A stretch of DNA of 64,000 nucleotides from Inquilinus sp. KBS0705 (GTDB lineage Bacteria; Bacteroidota; Bacteroidia; Sphingobacteriales; Sphingobacteriaceae): positions 585,549 through 649,548 of the forward strand of contig VCCI02000002.1 of the NCBI GenBank assembly GCA_005938025.2, in the 5' to 3' direction. Of this stretch, positions 44,125 to 51,105 are shown one piece after another; positions within the stretch are counted from its first letter, which is position 1; each line of letters begins with the position of its first letter. The translations under genes and the position numbers were made by a program. The notes beneath the pieces are model-generated. The model was not told the DNA's origin and made no database searches. It saw only the letters and a list, made by a program, of their open reading frames with translations.

Positions 44125-44219
44125 CTGAAAGGTAAAAGCAAAAAGCCGGTTATTACTGCTTAAAAAGCTTTCTGCTTTGAGCTACCCGCTTTCAACATTA
44201 TTCTCCTTACTTTTGCCCC

Positions 44220-44855
44220 ATGGCCAATGTGCAGTCCTTTGTAAATAATCCCTACCAGGAAAACACCTACATTTTGTTTGATGATAGCGGCGAGTGCGCC
44301 ATCATAGACCCGGGTATGTATACTGCAGCCGAACAAAATGTAGTGGTAAATTTTATTGAAGACAATAATTTAACCCCCGTTCTGCTGTTAAACACCCACT
44401 GCCATGTAGACCATGTGTTGGGAAACCGCTTTGTGTTTGACCAATATGGTTTAAAGCCAAAGTTTCACCAAGGCGAATCGGAAACGCTGGCAGCTGTGGT
44501 AGCCTATGCACCGGCAATGGGTTTTAGGTATGATGCTTCGCCGGTACCTGATGAATTTTTGCCCGAAGAAGGTGTAATTGCGTTTGGTAGCACTCAATTG
44601 CAATTGATATTTGCGCCCGGCCACTCGCCAGCACACCTATGTTTTTACGACAAGGATGCCAATATATTAATAGGCGGCGATGTGCTATTTCATAACAGCA
44701 TAGGCCGTACCGACCTCCCGGGGGGTAACTATAGCCAGCTGATAAAGAACATTGAAGAAAAACTGTTTGTATTACCTGATGATTGCACTGTTTGCCCCGG
44801 TCATGGCCCCGAAACAACTATTGGTTACGAAAAACAACATAATCCGTATTTATAA
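44220..44855 (+). CDS. MBL-fold metallo-hydrolase (glyoxalase II-like)
   Basis: A 211-residue enzyme with the metal-binding motif LNTHCHVDHVLGN (HxHxDH), further ligands in APGHSPAHLCFY, IGGDVLFHNSIGRTDLPGGN and VCPGHGPETTIG. This is the glyoxalase II-like subgroup, which hydrolyses thioesters such as S-lactoylglutathione or acts on other small thioesters; the exact substrate is not determined. It is a soluble cytosolic protein. A -7-like TACTTTTG lies immediately upstream (44208-44215), but without a good -33. Confidence 0.9.
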   Translation: MANVQSFVNNPYQENTYILFDDSGECAIIDPGMYTAAEQNVVVNFIEDNNLTPVLLLNTHCHVDHVLGNRFVFDQYGLKPKFHQGESETLAAVVAYAPAMGFRYDASPVPDEFLPEEGVIAFGSTQLQLIFAPGHSPAHLCFYDKDANILIGGDVLFHNSIGRTDLPGGNYSQLIKNIEEKLFVLPDDCTVCPGHGPETTIGYEKQHNPYL

Positions 44856-44900
44856 TGTTATAAGGGTTCACGTAAAAGCTTATCTACAAATCAAAGACTA

Positions 44901-46127
44901 TTGAATACCTCCATATACATAGCAAAAAGGTACCTGTTCTCAAAAAAACAGACACATGCCATTAATATAATCTCAGGAATATCTATGCTTGGGGTATTGG
45001 TGGGCAGTGCCGCACTTATTATTATACTATCGGTATTTAACGGGCTCGAGCAGGTTATTTTATCTATGTACAGCAATCTCACCCCCGAGATGAGAATAGA
45101 ACCGCGCACAGGCAAAACATTTGACCCTACAGCCGCGTATTTTACTACACTACAAAAAGATGCAAACATCGAATCTTATACGCAAGTGCTGCAAGAAAAA
45201 GCGCTGATACTTTATAATAACCGCCAATTTATAGGAACTATTAAAGGCGTAAGCAACGATTTTTTAAAAAACCCGAGGTTAGATAGCATTATACAATTTG
45301 GTTCATTCACCTTATCTAATAAAGGGGATTCTTACGCCGTTATTGGCTCTACCATACAAGCCAGCCTGGGGGTAAGTTTAAAAAACCAGTTTCAATCATT
45401 ACAGATATATTCACCAAGCCGCACGGCTGGTAACTCAAATAACCCGTTAAACGATTTTGTTATCCGCTCCATTACCCCGTCAGGTGTATTCTCGGTTCAG
45501 CAGGAGTTTGATGATATGGTAATTACCCCATTAGCGTTCGCCCGCGATTTGCTCGATGAACCTAAGAATGTATCGGCCATCGAAATTAATTACAAGCCCG
45601 GAACCAATTTGGACGCCGAGCAGGACAAACTACAGGAAAAAACAGGCAGTAACTTTGTTGTAAAAAATCGCAAACAGCAAAATACCGAGCTGTACAAAAC
45701 CATTAATTACGAACGTTGGTCGATATTTATGATATTAACCTTTGTGCTCATCATAGCCATATTTAATATAGTTGGGTCACTTACCATGTTGGTGATGGAT
45801 AAGCGCAAGGATATTGCCATATTAACCAGTTTAGGTGCCGGCAGGGGGCTTATACAAGGCATCTTCTTTTTTGAAGGAATGATGATATGTTTTATAGGTA
45901 GTATAGCCGGTATTATTTTTGGCTACATCATATGTTTGATACAGCTGCGATTTGGGCTCATCAAATTGGGCGCAAAGCTATCCGTTTTGGATGCCTACCC
46001 CGTAGCCTTTAAACTAAGCGACCTATTTCTGGTGTTTTTTACGGTAAGCGGGATTGCCTTGATAGCTGCAGGCATCAGCGCCCGGTTAAGCGTTAAAGGC
46101 CTAGACGAAATTAAGCAAGACCTTTAA
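44901..46127 (+). CDS. FtsX-like ABC permease (LolC/LolE-type)
   Basis: A 408-residue protein with an N-terminal membrane helix (IISGISMLGVLVGSAALIII), a periplasmic MacB-like domain of about 220 residues and three C-terminal helices (IFMILTFVLIIAIFNIVGSL, GIFFFEGMMICFIGSIAGII, LFLVFFTVSGIALIAAGISA). This is the layout of LolC/LolE permeases, which release lipoproteins from the inner membrane toward the outer membrane; the matching ATPase is not adjacent. The start is TTG 44901 (LNTSIYIAKRY). It lies between an MBL gene and rbfA. Confidence 0.88.
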   Translation: MNTSIYIAKRYLFSKKQTHAINIISGISMLGVLVGSAALIIILSVFNGLEQVILSMYSNLTPEMRIEPRTGKTFDPTAAYFTTLQKDANIESYTQVLQEKALILYNNRQFIGTIKGVSNDFLKNPRLDSIIQFGSFTLSNKGDSYAVIGSTIQASLGVSLKNQFQSLQIYSPSRTAGNSNNPLNDFVIRSITPSGVFSVQQEFDDMVITPLAFARDLLDEPKNVSAIEINYKPGTNLDAEQDKLQEKTGSNFVVKNRKQQNTELYKTINYERWSIFMILTFVLIIAIFNIVGSLTMLVMDKRKDIAILTSLGAGRGLIQGIFFFEGMMICFIGSIAGIIFGYIICLIQLRFGLIKLGAKLSVLDAYPVAFKLSDLFLVFFTVSGIALIAAGISARLSVKGLDEIKQDL

Positions 46128-46279
46128 GTAAAATACTATGTTGGGGCAATCTAATGATATGCAACTCACAGCAAAACATAACAAATAATTTGCAGGGCGT
46201 TTTCAATTCAGTAGCTTTATCCGTTGCCTTTCAAAAGGCATTAAAACAAACTCATTAGCCTTATAAGCGTTAACATATC

Positions 46280-46657
46280 ATGGAATCAAAACGTCAGCAA
46301 AAATTTGCCGGGGTAATACAACAAGACCTGGCAGCAATATTTCAACGCGAAGGCATGAATTATTTACCACATACCTTAGTAACTATTACCCGCGTACGTG
46401 TAACGCCCGATTTGGCTATTGCCCGTGTATTTTTAAGCTTTTTTAATAATACCGACAACCAAACAGCCCTGCAAACCATAAAACTGCACGCATCCGAAAT
46501 CAGGTATAAATTAGGTGCCCGTATTAAAGACCAGGTGAGGATAATACCACAACTGGAGTTTTTTGTGGATGATACCAGCGACTATGTAGAGCGCATGGAT
46601 AAGATATTTGACAAAATAAGCAAAGAAGACCGCCAGCCGGATACCGAAGAGAACTAA
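46280..46657 (+). CDS. rbfA: Ribosome-binding factor A
   Basis: A 125-residue protein with the KH-like fold of RbfA: KRQQKFAGVIQQDLAAIFQR, LVTITRVRVTPDLAIARVFL, ASEIRYKLGARIKDQVRIIP and LEFFVDDTSDYVERMDKIFD. It binds the immature 30S subunit and helps 16S rRNA 5'-end maturation and cold adaptation. It follows the LolC/E-like permease gene, a common Bacteroidota order, and precedes the M23 peptidase gene by 5 nt. Confidence 0.95.
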   Translation: MESKRQQKFAGVIQQDLAAIFQREGMNYLPHTLVTITRVRVTPDLAIARVFLSFFNNTDNQTALQTIKLHASEIRYKLGARIKDQVRIIPQLEFFVDDTSDYVERMDKIFDKISKEDRQPDTEEN

Positions 46658-46662
46658 GCCTA

Positions 46663-47358
46663 ATGGATGCTACCGAAAAATTGGCGGCATATCTTGATGC
46701 CCACCCAGGCGTGGCCGGTAAAGTGATTGATTTTGACCCCAAAGTTGATAAATTATATCCGCTGGATCTCACCGCTGCTAATACGGAACTGACTCCTGAA
46801 CTGATTGCCGATACGTTTAGTTTTAGCAATTGGGTAAGCCAAAAATTAGCTAAAAACAATAGCCGTTATGGCATAGGTGGTTACATGGAAAACCGTACCA
46901 TTTATGACCGTAGCACGCTTTTTGATGCTGCCGACGAGCCCCGCCGCCTGCATTTAGGTGTTGACATATGGGGCAATGCGGGCACGCCGGTTTACTCGCC
47001 ATTGCCGGGTTACCTCCATAGCTTTGCCGATAACGATAACTATGGCGATTATGGCCCAACCATTATACTGCAACACAATTTAGATGGTTTTACATTGTAT
47101 AGCTTATATGGGCATTTAAGTCGCGCAAGCTTAGTAGGTTTAGCGACTGGGCAAGCTGTAAAAGCCAATCAGCAAATAGCTATATTAGGCAATGCTGCCG
47201 AAAACGGCCAATGGCCACCACATCTGCACTTTCAGTTGATGCTTAATATTGGTGATGCAAAAGGCGATTACCCAGGGGTGGGGAAATACTCGCAAAAAGA
47301 CAAATACCTGCAAAACATACCTGATCCTAATTTGATTTTAGGATTTCCGATACATTAA
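46663..47358 (+). CDS. M23-family peptidase (LytM-like)
   Basis: A 231-residue protein without an obvious signal peptide. The C-terminal half is an M23 domain: RRLHLGVDIWGNAGTPVYSP (first zinc ligands), TLYSLYGHLSRASLVGLATG and NGQWPPHLHFQLMLNIGD (final HxH). The usual role is cleaving peptidoglycan cross-bridges. The N-terminal half is unassigned. It follows rbfA by 5 nt and precedes pdhB. Lacking a recognisable signal it could act in the cytosol or be exported another way. Confidence 0.85.
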   Translation: MDATEKLAAYLDAHPGVAGKVIDFDPKVDKLYPLDLTAANTELTPELIADTFSFSNWVSQKLAKNNSRYGIGGYMENRTIYDRSTLFDAADEPRRLHLGVDIWGNAGTPVYSPLPGYLHSFADNDNYGDYGPTIILQHNLDGFTLYSLYGHLSRASLVGLATGQAVKANQQIAILGNAAENGQWPPHLHFQLMLNIGDAKGDYPGVGKYSQKDKYLQNIPDPNLILGFPIH

Positions 47359-47410
47359 AACCATATAGAAACCCCTACTTTGTAAAAAAAACGTCGTAAT
47401 GGCGGGGGTA

Positions 47411-47441
47411 ATTGTTTTTAAGCTACCAATGCCTATATTTG
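47411..47441 (+). promoter_or_regulatory. Bacteroidota-type promoter for pdhB
   Basis: ATTG (47411-47414), a 19-nt spacer and TATATTTG (47434-47441), a perfect TAnnTTTG. Transcription would begin near 47447, about 25 nt before the ATG at 47472. Confidence 0.65.
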
Positions 47442-47471
47442 CCTTCGCAAAAAACTTCATTTTATATAATA

Positions 47472-48455
47472 ATGAGAGAAATACAATTCAGGGAAGCGCT
47501 AAGAGAAGCCATGCAGGAAGAAATGCGCAAGGATGAGAATATATACTTAATGGGCGAAGAAGTTGCCGAGTATAACGGTGCTTACAAAGTAAGCCAGGGT
47601 ATGCTTGACGAGTTTGGCGCTAAACGCGTTATTGATACGCCTATCTCTGAATTAGGTTTTGCGGGTATAGGTATAGGTTCGGCAATGAATGGCCTGCGTC
47701 CTATAATCGAGTTTATGACGTTTAACTTTTCGCTTGTAGCTATTGATCAGATCATCAATGGCGCAGCCAAGATCATGTCGATGAGTGGCGGACAGTTTTC
47801 TGTTCCAATTGTTTTTCGTGGCCCAACCGGTAACGCGGGTATGCTAAGCTCACAGCACAGCCAGTGTTTCGAAAACTGGTATGCTAACTGCCCCGGCTTA
47901 AAGGTAGTTGTACCATCAAACCCATACGATGCAAAAGGACTTTTAAAATCTGCTATTATAAATCCGGACCCGGTTATTTTTATGGAGTCGGAATTAATGT
48001 ACGGTGATAAAGGCGAAGTTCCTGAAGAGACTTACTATATCGAAATAGGCAAAGCAAACGTGACCAAAGAAGGTACTGATGTTACCTTGGTTGGCTTTGG
48101 TAAAATAATGAAAGTGGTTAACGCCGCTGCGATTGAATTAGAGAAAGAAGGCATCCATGCCGAGGTGATCGACCTGCGTAGCGTACGCCCTATTGATTAC
48201 GCTACCGTTATTGCCTCTGTTAAAAAAACAAACCGTTTGGTAATTGTAGAAGAAAGCTGGCCATTAGGCTCGATAGCTACTGAAATTGCCTTTAAAGTAC
48301 AAAAAGATGCGTTTGATTATTTAGATGCCCCTGTACTGCGCATAACCGGTGGCGACGTGCCATTGCCTTACGCACCTACTTTAATACAGGAATACCTGCC
48401 AAACCCCGAGCGCGTGGTTAAAGCAGTGAAAGAAGTTATGTACGTTGCTAAGTAA
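47472..48455 (+). CDS. pdhB: Pyruvate dehydrogenase E1 component, beta subunit
   Basis: A 327-residue subunit of the 2-oxo-acid dehydrogenase E1. MREIQFREALREAMQEEMRK opens it; GEEVAEYNGAYKVSQGMLDE, RVIDTPISELGFAGIGIGSA, VFRGPTGNAGMLSSQHSQCF and VIVEESWPLGSIATEIAFKV are typical, and LRITGGDVPLPYAPTLIQEY ends it. It binds thiamine diphosphate with the alpha subunit and makes acetyl-CoA from pyruvate. The alpha subunit gene is not next to it. The ATG at 47472 fits the family better than one 60 nt upstream, and a promoter and a terminator flank it. Confidence 0.95.
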   Translation: MREIQFREALREAMQEEMRKDENIYLMGEEVAEYNGAYKVSQGMLDEFGAKRVIDTPISELGFAGIGIGSAMNGLRPIIEFMTFNFSLVAIDQIINGAAKIMSMSGGQFSVPIVFRGPTGNAGMLSSQHSQCFENWYANCPGLKVVVPSNPYDAKGLLKSAIINPDPVIFMESELMYGDKGEVPEETYYIEIGKANVTKEGTDVTLVGFGKIMKVVNAAAIELEKEGIHAEVIDLRSVRPIDYATVIASVKKTNRLVIVEESWPLGSIATEIAFKVQKDAFDYLDAPVLRITGGDVPLPYAPTLIQEYLPNPERVVKAVKEVMYVAK

Positions 48456-48478
48456 TTAGCAACAACCCATTTTTAAAG

Positions 48479-48503
48479 GCCCTGGCATTACCGGGGCTTT
48501 TTG
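48479..48503 (+). terminator. Rho-independent terminator after pdhB
   Basis: The arms GCCCTGG (48479-48485) and CCGGGGC (48491-48497) pair over seven positions with one G-T wobble around CATTA, followed by TTTTT. Confidence 0.85.
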
Positions 48504-48551
48504 TTGTAGCTTAAGAAAAGATAATGTCATTTATTAATGATACTTTAGAAT

Positions 48552-48770
48552 ATGAAAAAGCCAATACGACAAAAGCTAATGATACCCTTTTTTATGTGCA
48601 TCGGCTTTTTAGCGATGAGTGTAAGTGCCATTACCCGGGGTATCGAGGCGCATCAAACTTGGCGTATTGTACTGGCAAGCGCATCTGAGGTATTGTTTGC
48701 GGCAGGTATAGTCATTATAATTTTCGCTATACGTAAAGAGAATAAGACGCTTAAGAATTCGCAGGCTTAA
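48552..48770 (+). CDS. Small two-helix membrane protein
   Basis: A 72-residue protein with two hydrophobic helices (LMIPFFMCIGFLAMSVSAI and IVLASASEVLFAAGIVIIIF), each flanked by basic residues, and a charged C-terminal tail (RKENKTLKNSQA). No domain is recognised. It stands alone between the pdhB terminator and the convergent DtxR gene. Confidence 0.6.
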   Translation: MKKPIRQKLMIPFFMCIGFLAMSVSAITRGIEAHQTWRIVLASASEVLFAAGIVIIIFAIRKENKTLKNSQA

Positions 48771-48872
48771 CACTTTTTCCCAATCGGGAAATTACTTCGT
48801 ACCTCTCAGCAAGGCGCGCGGTGATGTCAAATGCTGCTACCCCCATCATCTGCACATTTGAAATCTGCACAT

Positions 48873-49529
48873 CTAAAAGTCTATCAAAATATTCTCTCCA
48901 AACTTTTGCGATACCGTGGTTCGGTCGGCACCGTTGATACTAATGACCAGCGAGCTATCATAAGTAATTTTCTCTATTAGTTGAATTTTAGTACCGATAT
49001 TGATATCCAGCTTTTGCAAATACTGTAAAAAGGCGCTGGTAGTATCTTTTACAGCGGCTACACGGCAGGTGGCGCCGCCTTTTAAATCGGCCAGGGTTAT
49101 AGAATAACGCTTGGCCATTTTTCCATTTGCTTTGGGTATTGGGTCGCCATGCGGGTCATACTCCGGGAAACCCAGGAACTTGTCCAGCCTATCGGCAAGG
49201 GAGCTATCTTTAATATGTTCCAGCTCTTCGGCAATATCATGTATCTCGTCCCAGTGGTAGCCCAGCTTTTCCAGCAAAAAAACCTCCCATAAGCGGTGGC
49301 GGCGTACTATTAGTGTCGCATCCTTCATGCCCTGTTCGGTAAGCTCTACCCCTTTCTTTTTATCATAGGCGATGAGTTGCTTATCGCTTAGCTTGCGTAT
49401 CATATCTACTACTGATGCCGGGTTGTTCCCCAGCGATTCGGCAATAGCCGTAGGGGTTATTTTCATCCCCTTATCCTGCCAAAGGCGGTAAATACATTTC
49501 AGGTAATTCTCTTCAGATAGCGTATGCAT
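48873..49529 (-). CDS. DtxR/MntR-family metal-dependent transcriptional regulator
   Basis: A 218-residue repressor. An N-terminal winged helix (MHTLSEENYLKCIYRLWQDK, AIAESLGNNPASVVDMIRKL) is followed by the metal-binding and dimerisation domain with LIVRRHRLWEVFLLEKLGYH and IAEELEHIKDSSLADRLDKF (His and Glu ligands), and a C-terminal FeoA-like SH3 domain (SITLADLKGGATCRVAAVKD). It senses Mn2+ or Fe2+. It lies 12 nt downstream of an outer-membrane-protein gene on the same strand and is probably co-transcribed with it, which links that protein to metal handling. Confidence 0.92.
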   Translation of the reverse strand: MHTLSEENYLKCIYRLWQDKGMKITPTAIAESLGNNPASVVDMIRKLSDKQLIAYDKKKGVELTEQGMKDATLIVRRHRLWEVFLLEKLGYHWDEIHDIAEELEHIKDSSLADRLDKFLGFPEYDPHGDPIPKANGKMAKRYSITLADLKGGATCRVAAVKDTTSAFLQYLQKLDINIGTKIQLIEKITYDSSLVISINGADRTTVSQKFGENILIDF

Positions 49530-49541
49530 ATTATAGCTAAG

Positions 49542-50375
49542 TTAATATCTAAACGAAAAGCCAAGAAAAAAAATCTTATCGGCACCGGTATTAAGGCCAA
49601 TATTTACACCGGCATCAATATTAAGGTTGTTGGTGGCCGAAAATATAAGCCCGCCGTTAGCGTAAAAATCTGTTTTTTTAGCATACGGACTGTAAGTGCT
49701 TACACCCTCTACAAAGCCATCCAGCTTTTTAAACAGCGAGCGGCCAAAGGTAAAAGAGTACAGCATATCGGTATAGTACTTATTGTTATCTTCCTTTACA
49801 AAGCTAATGGTAGTTTGCGCGCCGAAGCTGGTTTTTTCGTTCAGCTCTAAAGCAAAAGGGAAAGTTACCCCGCCCTGCACGCCGTTACTGGCAAATGATG
49901 AGGTGGGTAATGATACAAATGGCAATACCGCCAGTGCCGATTTGCCCCCGCCGCTACCCCAAATATTATATTTTACCCGCAGGGTTATATCGTCAAAGCC
50001 CGCGCTCTCGTCAATCAGTTCGTTGGTAATAGCATGGCGGGTTGTATTGCGTACATGCGTAGGTATCACCAACTGAATATCTGTTTTTTCGGTAAGGCCC
50101 AGTTTAAAGTTGGCCAGGTTAAAAATGCTTTGCATGCTTTTTAGGCCATCGGCTTTATTGCGCACTTGCTTAACAAGGTCGCTTTCCACCTGAAAATGCC
50201 CCGCCTCTACCGTATACGCGCTTTCGGTAACATCGGGGCGGTCTGTTTCCATGTCTTTCATCTTATCCCGGGGCACCGGGCTAAACAGGTTGTATTTATG
50301 GCGGGTAGTGTCTGTTTGTCCGTATGTAGTAGCCGAGAACGAACCGAGAACAAGCAGAAGTATAATGTAACGCAT
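49542..50375 (-). CDS. Outer-membrane beta-barrel protein, MetA/phenol-pathway transporter-like
   Basis: A 277-residue secreted protein with a signal peptide (IILLLVLGSFSATTYGQ), the opening MKDMETDRPDVTESAYTVEA and GHFQVESDLVKQVRNKADGL, then beta strands (KTDIQLVIPTHVRNTTRH, DDITLRVKYNIWGSGGGKSA, TSFGAQTTISFVKEDNNKYY) ending in an aromatic C-terminus (FFLGFSFRY), as outer-membrane barrels have. This matches proteins annotated 'transporter / putative MetA-pathway of phenol degradation'; the true substrate is unknown. The gene begins close to a good promoter at 50390-50418 and precedes the DtxR gene. Confidence 0.82.
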   Translation of the reverse strand: MRYIILLLVLGSFSATTYGQTDTTRHKYNLFSPVPRDKMKDMETDRPDVTESAYTVEAGHFQVESDLVKQVRNKADGLKSMQSIFNLANFKLGLTEKTDIQLVIPTHVRNTTRHAITNELIDESAGFDDITLRVKYNIWGSGGGKSALAVLPFVSLPTSSFASNGVQGGVTFPFALELNEKTSFGAQTTISFVKEDNNKYYTDMLYSFTFGRSLFKKLDGFVEGVSTYSPYAKKTDFYANGGLIFSATNNLNIDAGVNIGLNTGADKIFFLGFSFRY

Positions 50376-50389
50376 AGGTTTTTTTTATA

Positions 50390-50418
50390 CAAACATAAGC
50401 AATATTTAGAACAGTCAA
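50390..50418 (-). promoter_or_regulatory. Bacteroidota-type promoter for the outer-membrane protein/DtxR pair
   Basis: On the minus strand, TTG (50418-50416), an 18-nt spacer and TATGTTTG (50397-50390), a perfect TAnnTTTG. Transcription would begin near 50384, a short leader before the ATG at 50375. Confidence 0.6.
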
Positions 50419-50503
50419 ATAAATAAAATTAGGCAAGGCTAATTATTGTATGTATTCCATATTAGTGTTTAATAATTATATATTTGATTACCAAATCTTA
50501 ACA

Positions 50504-50920
50504 ATGAAAAAATTAGTCTGCATTCCGTTAATTGCGACATTATTTGCGTGCAGTACTGCTACTAAACCGAAAGCAGCACATTCCACCCAAGTGACAAAAG
50601 ACACAACCGTAACAGTTAAAACCGCCGTTCTTGTAAAAGATACCTTAAAGCAAACCTCAGCACCGGATGAAAATAGCAATGCATCAAAGCTAATTGGCTT
50701 ATGGATTGGCAAAGGCGACGAGAACGTATCTTTTAAGGTAACCAAAGAAAGTTTCTATTATCCCGACCATTCCGCATATTACAAATACACAATAACCGGC
50801 GATAGCGTGAAAGTGAAGTATGAAGATGGTCCTTTAATTTTTGGTGTTGCATTTAAAGGGCGAGATACCTTAATAATGAACGGGATATACGGAACAGATA
50901 CATTTTTCCGTAAGAAATAA
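50504..50920 (+). CDS. Small lipoprotein of unknown function
   Basis: A 138-residue protein with a lipoprotein signal (MKKLVCIPLIATLFACSTAT, Cys at the end of the hydrophobic run). A Thr/Lys-rich linker (about residues 20-45) leads to a lipocalin-like or beta-strand domain (SKLIGLWIGKGDENVSFKVT, YYKYTITGDSVKVKYEDGPL, IFGVAFKGRDTLIMNGIYGT). ATG 50504 was chosen because the signal peptide starts there; the frame is open upstream. A -7-like TATATTTG lies at 50479-50486. A duplicated intergenic repeat follows the gene. Confidence 0.75.
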   Translation: MKKLVCIPLIATLFACSTATKPKAAHSTQVTKDTTVTVKTAVLVKDTLKQTSAPDENSNASKLIGLWIGKGDENVSFKVTKESFYYPDHSAYYKYTITGDSVKVKYEDGPLIFGVAFKGRDTLIMNGIYGTDTFFRKK

Positions 50921-50923
50921 TCT

Positions 50924-51035
50924 TTACTCTCTTTCCGCAAAGCGTAGTCGGGGTGTAAAGTCCAGATTCCTTACTCTCTTTCCGCAGAGCGGAGAGAGGG
51001 TCGAACAGCGTAGCGCATTCGGGGTGAGTCCACAC
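50924..51035. repeat. Duplicated intergenic REP-like element
   Basis: Two 21-bp copies (50924-50944 and 50971-50991, one mismatch) carry CTCTCTTTCCGC followed by A/G-AGCG. Each is followed by a second shared block (TCGGGGTGtaaaGTCCA and TCGGGGTGaGTCCA). In the second copy, 50974-50998 is a hairpin with arms CTCTCT..CCGC and GCGG..AGAGAG. The first copy has lost most of this hairpin. This resembles the short intergenic elements with a CTCTC...GAGAG stem and a GGGGTGAG tail that are spread through many Bacteroidota genomes. It lies between the lipoprotein gene and tex. Confidence 0.6.
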
Positions 51036-51105
51036 AATTTCGTTGAAAACTTTCCTGCTCAATTTTCTGTCTAATTTACCAACTTCGCTTTTCTGAATTG
51101 ACGAC

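Noticed and set aside
44208..44215. TACTTTTG directly before the MBL gene as a promoter for a leaderless transcript
   Set aside because: The only TTTG upstream is 28 nt away, too far for a normal -33, and the implied start site falls on the start codon.
46225..46240. Perfect hairpin TGCCTTT-CA-AAAGGCA between the permease and rbfA genes
   Set aside because: The two-base loop and lack of a clear T tract make it a weak terminator candidate; not enough to annotate.
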